From Gammaproteobacteria bacterium (GTDB taxonomy: Bacteria; Pseudomonadota; Gammaproteobacteria; Chromatiales; Chromatiaceae): a DNA stretch of 6,096 nt. Within the stretch, counting starts at the first letter, position 1. Each line of letters opens with the position of its first letter. Under the pieces are notes generated by a model. It ran no database searches. It was given only the letters and a program-made list of their open reading frames with translations, and was not told where the DNA came from. Of this stretch, positions 1-4,485 are shown one piece after another. The position numbers and the translations under genes were made by a program. The DNA is taken from contig SBFV01000270.1 of assembly GCA_006227775.1 (NCBI GenBank), positions 1-6,096 of the forward strand. The letters are read 5' to 3'.

Positions 1-65
1 GCGGCGGAGCGCAGGGCGGCCTCGTAGGGGGCGGGGTCGATGGCGTAGAGCAGGTCCCCGGGCGC
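1..65 (-). pseudogene. Truncated fragment of RND/HlyD-type periplasmic adaptor (membrane fusion protein)
   Basis: Read on the minus strand, the first 65 bases encode 21 residues containing GDLLYAIDPAPYEAAL. This is the highly characteristic stretch of AcrA/MdtA-like membrane fusion proteins (consensus GDLL-x-IDP-x-PY-x-AL), located at the end of the N-terminal lipoyl half-motif just before the helical hairpin. Such adaptors link an inner-membrane RND pump to an outer-membrane channel. The codon immediately upstream is TAG (66-68), and none of the three upstream frames resembles the expected preceding residues. The gene therefore lacks its signal peptide and first beta-hairpin here, and the rest lies beyond the left edge. 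Seen: the motif and the stop. Known: the family signature. Inferred: a broken gene, or a junction created by insertion, deletion or misassembly. Identity rests on about 20 residues but the motif is distinctive. Confidence 0.6.
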
Positions 66-298
66 CTAATCTCAGTTGTGAACGCGGAAGCCTCACCAAA
101 CCAGCGGGGATGGATAGGCGATAAAGCCGTCTCGAAGGAAAGAAGCATGGAGGGTGCATTGGCGAGCGGCGTATCCTGGCGCCTGGATGGGCTGGCTGAA
201 TTCAGCTTAGACGTCGGTCGAAACCCTTGCAAGGCGCCCTGGGGGGCATCTATGTCCAGATGGTCGATCGGATTTGGCCGTTGAGCCGAGACAGTCCA
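66..298. other. Unassigned, hairpin-rich stretch with a 68-codon open frame; possible mobile-element remnant
   Basis: This 233-bp stretch lies between the broken adaptor gene and the end of the ATPase gene. On the plus strand a GTG-started frame of 68 codons (78-284) is open, but I recognise no domain and it has no clear ribosome-binding site. The DNA has several small inverted repeats: GGC-GATAAA-GCC near 117-128 inside a wider wobble-paired stem, ATCC...GGAT around 173-188, the perfect palindrome GCTGAATTCAGC (195-206), and CCTTGCAAGG (225-234). This density looks more like structured RNA or a fragment of a mobile element, such as part of a group II intron, than a protein gene. That identification is only a guess. 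The sharp start next to the truncated adaptor supports an inserted or rearranged segment. Confidence 0.3.
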
Positions 299-1462
299 CT
301 AGCCGATGTCTTGGGCGGCGCCATGCCAGGGTCGGACCTGAATGCCTTTGTGGATCAGCGTTTCGTCGCCACCATAGACCAGCAGGGGTGAGAGGGCTTG
401 TTGACCGGCAATCCCCAGCCAGCGCTCCAGCCCGACGAAATAGTCCCGGTTGAGGGTTTGGCCGGACTTGATCTCGACGGGGCGCAACCGGCCCCCGGCA
501 TCGATGATCACATCCACCTCGTTGCCGTTGCTGTCGCGCCAATAGGAGAGGGGGGCGCGTTCACCCCGGTTGAGGTAAGCCTTGGCCAACTCGGCAACCA
601 CCAGGTTTTCAAAGAGATTGCCCCGCAAGGGATGGGTCTGAAGCTGGGCGGGTTCCTGAATCCCCAACAGCCAGCAAACCAGGCCGGTATCGTAAAAATA
701 GAGTTTGGGTGCCTTGATCAGGCGCTTGTTGAAGTTGGCATGGTGGGGACGAAGCTGGAACAGGAGGTAGCTGGCCTCCAGCACCGAGAGCCAGGCCTTG
801 GCGGTGTTGTGGGTGATGCCGGCGTCGGTGGCCAGGTCGGACAACCGCAGGAGCTGCCCGCAGCGCCCCGCGCAGAGGTGAACGAAGCGCTGAAAACTGT
901 CCAGGTCCTGGACCTTGAGGAGTTGGCGGACATCGCGCTCCACATAGGCCATGACGTAAGCAGGCAGCCAGTCACGTGGGTTGAGACCACGGTCATAGAG
1001 GGGCGGGTAGCCGCCCGTGAACAGCATCGCTTCCAGGCTGGGTGGTCGGAGGCCGGCCCGATCCAGTTCCTGGATGGAGAAGGGCAGCAATTCGACGAAG
1101 GCCGTCCGTCCCGCCAGGGATTGGGTGACGCCTGATAGCAGGCCAAACTGTTGGGACCCGGTGAGCAGAAACAGGCCCAGGCGTCCATCGCTGTCCACCC
1201 GGGTCTGGAGATAGGAGAGCAGCTCCGGCGCCCGCTGCACCTCGTCGAGCACCGCGCCGTCCGGAAACCGCGCCAGGAACCCCCGGGGGTCATCCAGGGC
1301 CAGTCGGCGCAGATCCGGCTCTTCCAGGGAGGCATAAGGCCGGTCGCGAAAGACCGCCTTCGCCAGCGTGGTCTTGCCGGATTGTCGCGGACCCGTGAGG
1401 GTGACCACGGGAAACCCGGTCAGAAGCTGACGCAAGCGGTCTTCAAGTGCGCGGCGGATCAT
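299..1462 (-). CDS. AAA+ family ATPase with C-terminal DUF4143 domain
   Basis: This complete 387-residue protein matches the usual 380-400 residue ATP-binding/DUF4143 family. The N-terminal AAA domain (about 1-170) has a Walker A GPRQSGKTT (24-32), a Walker B AVLDEVQ with D73 and E74, and a sensor-1-like LLTGSQQ (99-105). The family-typical YVERDV follows at 173-178. A winged-helix-like segment (about 205-250) leads to KLYFYDTGL (253-261). The C-terminal part has the PD-(D/E)XK-like arrangement E285 (NLFENLVV), D317 (NEVDVII) and E330-x-K332 (VEIKSG). The family is widespread, often horizontally mobile, and its cellular role is poorly defined; a nuclease-fold C-terminus does not prove nuclease activity. 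The ATG at 1462 fits the family N-terminus, although the upstream Shine-Dalgarno is weak. The promoter region is unusually AT-rich and palindromic. The S24-like gene is transcribed in the same direction 170 bp upstream. Confidence 0.93.
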   Translation of the reverse strand: MIRRALEDRLRQLLTGFPVVTLTGPRQSGKTTLAKAVFRDRPYASLEEPDLRRLALDDPRGFLARFPDGAVLDEVQRAPELLSYLQTRVDSDGRLGLFLLTGSQQFGLLSGVTQSLAGRTAFVELLPFSIQELDRAGLRPPSLEAMLFTGGYPPLYDRGLNPRDWLPAYVMAYVERDVRQLLKVQDLDSFQRFVHLCAGRCGQLLRLSDLATDAGITHNTAKAWLSVLEASYLLFQLRPHHANFNKRLIKAPKLYFYDTGLVCWLLGIQEPAQLQTHPLRGNLFENLVVAELAKAYLNRGERAPLSYWRDSNGNEVDVIIDAGGRLRPVEIKSGQTLNRDYFVGLERWLGIAGQQALSPLLVYGGDETLIHKGIQVRPWHGAAQDIG

Positions 1463-1476
1463 GACGGGACATCAGC

Positions 1477-1513
1477 CTATGTGAATTGTAAATTTGATTT
1501 ATATTTTACATAG
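1477..1513 (-). promoter_or_regulatory. AT-rich imperfect palindrome, candidate promoter/operator of the DUF4143 ATPase gene
   Basis: A 37-bp block starting 14 bp upstream of the ATPase start has outer arms CTATGT (1477-1482) and ACATAG (1508-1513). Inside it, TGTAAA (1488-1493) pairs with TTTTACA (1504-1510). It is markedly AT-rich, while both neighbouring genes are GC-rich. On the minus strand it contains -10-like hexamers TACAAT (1485-1490) and TAAAAT (1503-1508). I could not find a convincing -35, so the exact promoter is uncertain. An inverted repeat overlapping the start region of a gene is typical of a repressor operator. The adjacent S24-like protein lacks a DNA-binding domain, so it is not an obvious direct binder. 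Confidence 0.4.
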
Positions 1514-1632
1514 ATAATGCTTCGGATTGCTCGTCGTATGTGCCTGGCGAAGTGACGCGCGGTCAGGGTATTCAGAAAATGCGCGATACTCCCAGTGAAT
1601 GAAAGAATGAAAGTTTCCAACATTTAAGGCAA

Positions 1633-1986
1633 TCAGTGGCTCGGGTCGCCGGCCTCGTAGCGGTAATGCTTTATCTGGCGGCGGATGTTGCGTTGGACGA
1701 TGACGCCCAGCACGCGCCATTCCAGGCCGGTGAGGTCGATCTCCGGGTAGAGGGGATTGAGGGCGACCAGGGTCTCCCGCCCCTGGGCATCCCGGCGGTA
1801 CTGGCGGAACCAGCGTACCCCCTCGACCTCGACGAAGATGTACATGCCGTCACCGCAGCGGTCTTCGGGGCGGATGACGATGATGCACTGGTCGGGAAAT
1901 TCCGGCTCCATCTCGTTGCCCAGGACTTGCAGGGCATAGGGTTCGCGGAGGCTGCAGCCGGTGAAATCGAAGGGGGGCTCGGTCAT
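1633..1986 (-). CDS. S24/LexA-fold (peptidase S24-like) protein without HTH, catalytic residues replaced
   Basis: This 117-residue protein consists of the S24 beta-fold alone: there is no N-terminal helix-turn-helix as in LexA or CI-type repressors. The signature region reads ALQVLGNEMEPEF (18-30), where the family normally has G-(D/N)-S-M-x-P; the nucleophilic serine position is Glu25. The second catalytic region, where LexA/UmuD have V-K-R-L, reads RWFRQYRR (58-65), with Arg61 at the lysine position. I therefore infer that it cannot self-cleave and acts, if at all, as a binding or dimerisation module. Other landmarks are CIIVIRPEDRCGDGMYIFVE (34-53) and a basic C-terminal end with VIVQRNIRRQIKHYR. 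The start at 1986 keeps the family N-terminus; no strong Shine-Dalgarno is visible. It lies upstream of and co-directional with the ATPase gene, but 170 bp apart with a separate promoter-like element, so an operon is not assured. Confidence 0.85.
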   Translation of the reverse strand: MTEPPFDFTGCSLREPYALQVLGNEMEPEFPDQCIIVIRPEDRCGDGMYIFVEVEGVRWFRQYRRDAQGRETLVALNPLYPEIDLTGLEWRVLGVIVQRNIRRQIKHYRYEAGDPSH

Positions 1987-2295
1987 GGGCTTGGTCTCAT
2001 GGGGACAAGGTAGTCGCGATCGGGGATAAGGCGGTCATCAGGGCATGGCCTGCATCACCTCATTTAACGCCAAGAGGGCATGCCCACTCCAGCGCCAAAC
2101 GGGGGCGACCCGCCAGGTCGGCTTGGGGGTGCTCGACGCTGAATAGCGAGAATGGATTCACGCCGCTCTGTAGATGGGCGTCCTGTAGATTAAGGGCTCT
2201 AAACAAGAGTTGGGGCTCAGTCCCCGGCCTCGCCCTGAGCTATCATCACGCCCCGGGCCCGCACCGAGGCCCATGGCAGCGAGAATGACCGCCCC
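1987..2295. other. Divergent intergenic region between S24-like and ABC exporter genes
   Basis: These 309 bp must hold promoters for both divergent genes, but I see no strong sigma-70 pair on either strand. The best single element is TATCAT (2241-2246) on the plus strand, without a good -35. The region contains a perfect palindrome GGGCATGCCC (2076-2085) flanked by direct copies of CGCCAA (2068-2073 and 2093-2098). It also has the hairpin CGACC-cgcca-GGTCG (2106-2120), the inverted pair GCTCAG/CTGAGC (2215-2220 and 2235-2240), and a 10-bp direct repeat AGCGAGAATG (2145-2154 and 2278-2287). No protein-coding or RNA gene is supported here. Confidence 0.5.
2168..2190 (+). repeat. Two direct copies of CTGTAGAT, 15-bp spacing
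   Basis: CTGTAGAT occurs at 2168-2175 and again at 2183-2190, a 15-bp centre-to-centre period, about 105-130 bp upstream of the ABC exporter start. It could be a tandem regulator-binding site or a fragment of a dispersed short repeat. The exact match is seen; any function is inferred. Confidence 0.35.
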
Positions 2296-4176
2296 ATGAT
2301 CACCAACGCCACCGAAAGGGTCCACAAGGACCGCCGCGACGCCCACAACCTCAAGGCGATGCTGCCTTATCTGTGGGAATTCCGCGGTCGCGCCCTGCTG
2401 GCCCTGGCTTGCCTGGTGTTGGCCAAGGTGGCGACCGTCGGCGTGCCCCTGGTGCTCAAGGAGATCGTCGATGCCTTTGAGCAGGCCAAGGATCAGGTGC
2501 TGGTCCTGCCCGTGAGCCTGCTGCTGGCCTATGGCCTGCTCAAGCTCTCCGCCTCCCTGTTCAACGAATTGCGGGACGTCGTCTTCGCCCGGGTGCGCTA
2601 CCGGGCCATGCGCCGCCTGTCCACCAAGGTGCTGACGCACTTGCACCGCCTGTCCCTGCGCTACCACCTGGGGCGCCAGAGCGGGGCCATCAGCCGCGAC
2701 CTGGAGCGGGGCACGCGCTCGGTCAGCTCCATCATGAACTACCTGGCCTTCAGCATCCTGCCGGTGCTGGTGGAGTTCACCCTGGTGGCGGTCATCCTGC
2801 TGTCGCGTTACCAACTGGCCTTCACCCTGGTGACCTTCGGCGCGGTGGCCGTCTACGCCCTCTTCACCTTCGCCATCACCGAGTGGCGCATGGACTACCG
2901 CCACCAGATGAACCGCCTGGACTCGGAGGCCAACGGCCAGGCCTTCGATAGCCTCATCAACTACGAGACGGTCAAGTATTTCGGCAACGAGGGCCTGGAA
3001 CTGCGGCGCTACGACGGCACCCTGGACGCCTGGGAGGAGGTGGCGGTGAAGAGCCAGACCTCCATGTCCCTGCTCAACTTCGGCCAGGGGGCCATCATCG
3101 CCCTGGGGGTGACCCTGATCATGTTCCTCGCTGCCCGCGGGGTGGTATCCGGGGAGATGAGCATCGGCGACCTGGTGCTGGTCAACGCCCTGCTGCTGCA
3201 GATTTTCATCCCCCTCAATTTTCTCGGTATCGTCTATCGTCAGATCAAGTATGCCCTGGCGGACATGGACCTGGTGTTCAAGCTGCTGGAGCGGGAGCCG
3301 GAGGTGCGCGACGCCCCGGACGCCAAGCCCCTGGCCCTGGGGAAAGGCGAGGTCCGTTTCGAGGGGGTGGATTTCCATTACCAGCCGGAGCGGCCCATCC
3401 TGCATGGCTTGAGTTTCGCGATCGGCGCTGGCCAGAAGGTGGCGGTGGTGGGCCATAGCGGGGCGGGCAAGTCGACCCTGTCGCGGCTGCTGTTCCGCTT
3501 CTACGATGTCACCGGCGGGCGCATTCTCATCGATGGCCAGGATCTGCGCACCCTGACCCAGGACAGCCTGCGCGCCGCCATCGGCATAGTCCCCCAGGAC
3601 ACGGTGCTGTTCAACGACAGCATCTATTACAACATCGCCTACGGTCGCCCGGACGCCACCCGGGCGGAGATCGAAGGGGCGGCGGCCATGGCCCATATCC
3701 GCGACTTCGTCGAGTCCCTGCCGGACGGCTGGGACACGGTGGTGGGCGAGCGTGGCCTCAAGCTCTCCGGCGGCGAGAAACAGCGCGTGGCCATCGCCCG
3801 CGCCATTCTCAAGCGTCCGCGCATCCTGGTTTTCGACGAGGCGACCTCTTCCCTGGACAGCCAGACCGAGCAGGCCATCGGCCGCACCCTGGCGGAGGTG
3901 GCGGAGAACCACACCACCCTGGTCATCGCCCACCGGCTGTCCACGGTGGTGGACGCGGACCGCATTCTGGTACTGGAGGGTGGGCGGCTGGTGGAGCAGG
4001 GCAGTCATCGCGAGCTTCTGGACCAGGGGGGGCGCTATGCCGCCATGTGGGAACTGCAGCGGCGGGAACGGGAACGGGCGCTGGAGGAGGCGCGGGGCGA
4101 GACCCAGCGCGAGGCTAGCGACGTATCGGATCTGGCCCAGGCGGGAAATGCCTCCCTCACCGGCACGGGGCACTGA
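2296..4176 (+). CDS. ATM1/HMT1-type ABC half-transporter (fused permease and ATPase), glutathione-conjugate/heavy-metal exporter
   Basis: This complete 626-residue half-transporter would work as a homodimer in the inner membrane. The exporter-fold membrane domain (about 30-315) has six predicted helices near 35-56, 70-92, 148-168, 172-194, 264-286 and 290-315. Family-specific residues are present: R198 and R202 in EWRMDYR; a segment N213-F229 ending SLINYETVKYF; and N261 and Q264 in LLNFGQG. These match the glutathione-contacting region described for yeast Atm1 and NaAtm1. The ATPase domain has Walker A GHSGAGKST (386-394), Q-loop Q434, signature LSGGEKQR (490-497), Walker B ILVFDE with D514 and E515, and H-loop H546, so it looks active. 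A charged tail of about 40 residues follows. Bacterial members export glutathione-linked metal or persulfide species and aid metal tolerance; the exact cargo here is unknown. The ATG at 2296 gives the usual N-terminus; the Shine-Dalgarno is weak (GAGAATGA). It stands alone, with no partner gene close by. Confidence 0.95.
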   Translation: MITNATERVHKDRRDAHNLKAMLPYLWEFRGRALLALACLVLAKVATVGVPLVLKEIVDAFEQAKDQVLVLPVSLLLAYGLLKLSASLFNELRDVVFARVRYRAMRRLSTKVLTHLHRLSLRYHLGRQSGAISRDLERGTRSVSSIMNYLAFSILPVLVEFTLVAVILLSRYQLAFTLVTFGAVAVYALFTFAITEWRMDYRHQMNRLDSEANGQAFDSLINYETVKYFGNEGLELRRYDGTLDAWEEVAVKSQTSMSLLNFGQGAIIALGVTLIMFLAARGVVSGEMSIGDLVLVNALLLQIFIPLNFLGIVYRQIKYALADMDLVFKLLEREPEVRDAPDAKPLALGKGEVRFEGVDFHYQPERPILHGLSFAIGAGQKVAVVGHSGAGKSTLSRLLFRFYDVTGGRILIDGQDLRTLTQDSLRAAIGIVPQDTVLFNDSIYYNIAYGRPDATRAEIEGAAAMAHIRDFVESLPDGWDTVVGERGLKLSGGEKQRVAIARAILKRPRILVFDEATSSLDSQTEQAIGRTLAEVAENHTTLVIAHRLSTVVDADRILVLEGGRLVEQGSHRELLDQGGRYAAMWELQRRERERALEEARGETQREASDVSDLAQAGNASLTGTGH

Positions 4177-4191
4177 CGGCCCCTGGTGCCC
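4168..4191 (+). terminator. Weak hairpin over the ABC exporter stop codon
   Basis: GGGCAC (4168-4173) and GTGCCC (4186-4191) form a 6-bp GC-rich stem around a 12-base loop that includes the TGA stop. No run of T follows, so it is not a classical intrinsic terminator. It may be chance in GC-rich sequence, or may slow transcription or protect the mRNA end. Confidence 0.2.
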
Positions 4192-4485
4192 GACCTATGC
4201 TGAACTTGCGCCTCATCCATGCCGCGTGGGCCCCAGCCCCGATCCGCGTCCGCCGATCCGCCTCCTGCCCGCCGCGCCACGCTTGCTCTGGCATCCGGTC
4301 ACCCCAATTATGCCCGCCATGAATCACTGCGCCATTTGCCCGGGATGGGTGACTTCTGGCGGGGCCAACCCGAATTCCTTCCGGTGAGATTCAAGACCGC
4401 ATCCATGCTGTCGAAACCCTCACCGGACGCTGCCCGAGCCTCCCGGGCGCGGTGGAAAACCCGAGGCCTCGGATATAAGTCCGGC
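4177..4485. other. Intergenic stretch upstream of the sensor kinase; no convincing gene
   Basis: The 309 bp between the exporter and the kinase are open in the kinase frame from 4204 onward, with in-frame ATGs at 4345 and 4405. The encoded residues are low-complexity, Arg/Pro/Ala/Ser-rich and unlike a signal or membrane segment, so I treat them as non-coding and favour the ATG at 4486. One possible promoter is TTGCTC (4283-4288) with a 17-bp spacer to AATTAT (4306-4311); the match is modest. If it is used, the kinase mRNA has a leader of about 170 bases, or translation begins at 4345 or 4405. Confidence 0.4.
4461..4479 (+). promoter_or_regulatory. Perfect 12-bp palindrome beside a -10-like TATAAG upstream of the kinase
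   Basis: CCGAGGCCTCGG (4461-4472) is a perfect palindrome. One base later comes TATAAG (4474-4479), five of six matches to a sigma-70 -10 box, in an otherwise GC-rich tract. A poor -35 (TGGAAA, 4453-4458) lies only 15 bp upstream. If this -10 is used, transcription would start at about the A of the ATG at 4486, giving a leaderless message, or else translation uses a later start. A palindrome between -35 and -10 would suit a regulator site. Speculative. Confidence 0.25.

Noticed and set aside
398..1135. A 245-codon plus-strand frame opposite the DUF4143 ATPase
   Set aside because: No recognisable domain, and it mirrors a clearly conserved minus-strand gene; a compositional shadow.
1597..1613. 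Tandem GAATGAAA copies after the S24-like gene
   Set aside because: Only two 8-bp units; too short to call a repeat element, and no terminator structure accompanies it.
2106..2120. CGACC/GGTCG hairpin as a terminator
   Set aside because: Five-bp stem without a T tract, upstream of the divergent genes rather than after a gene.
2158..4173. A 671-codon open frame on the minus strand opposite the whole ABC exporter gene
   Set aside because: Its product is a His/Gln/Gly/Asp-rich string with no domain, as expected from the antisense of a GC-rich gene; the plus strand encodes a textbook ABC protein.
3752..4387. A 211-codon plus-strand frame overlapping the exporter 3' end and the following gap
   Set aside because: Mostly overlaps the ABC ATPase domain in another frame; product is Pro/Trp/Arg/Ser-rich low complexity.
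4204..4485. An N-terminal extension of the kinase through the upstream gap
   Set aside because: Open frame, but low-complexity basic/Pro-rich residues without helix, signal or domain; kept only as a start-site uncertainty.
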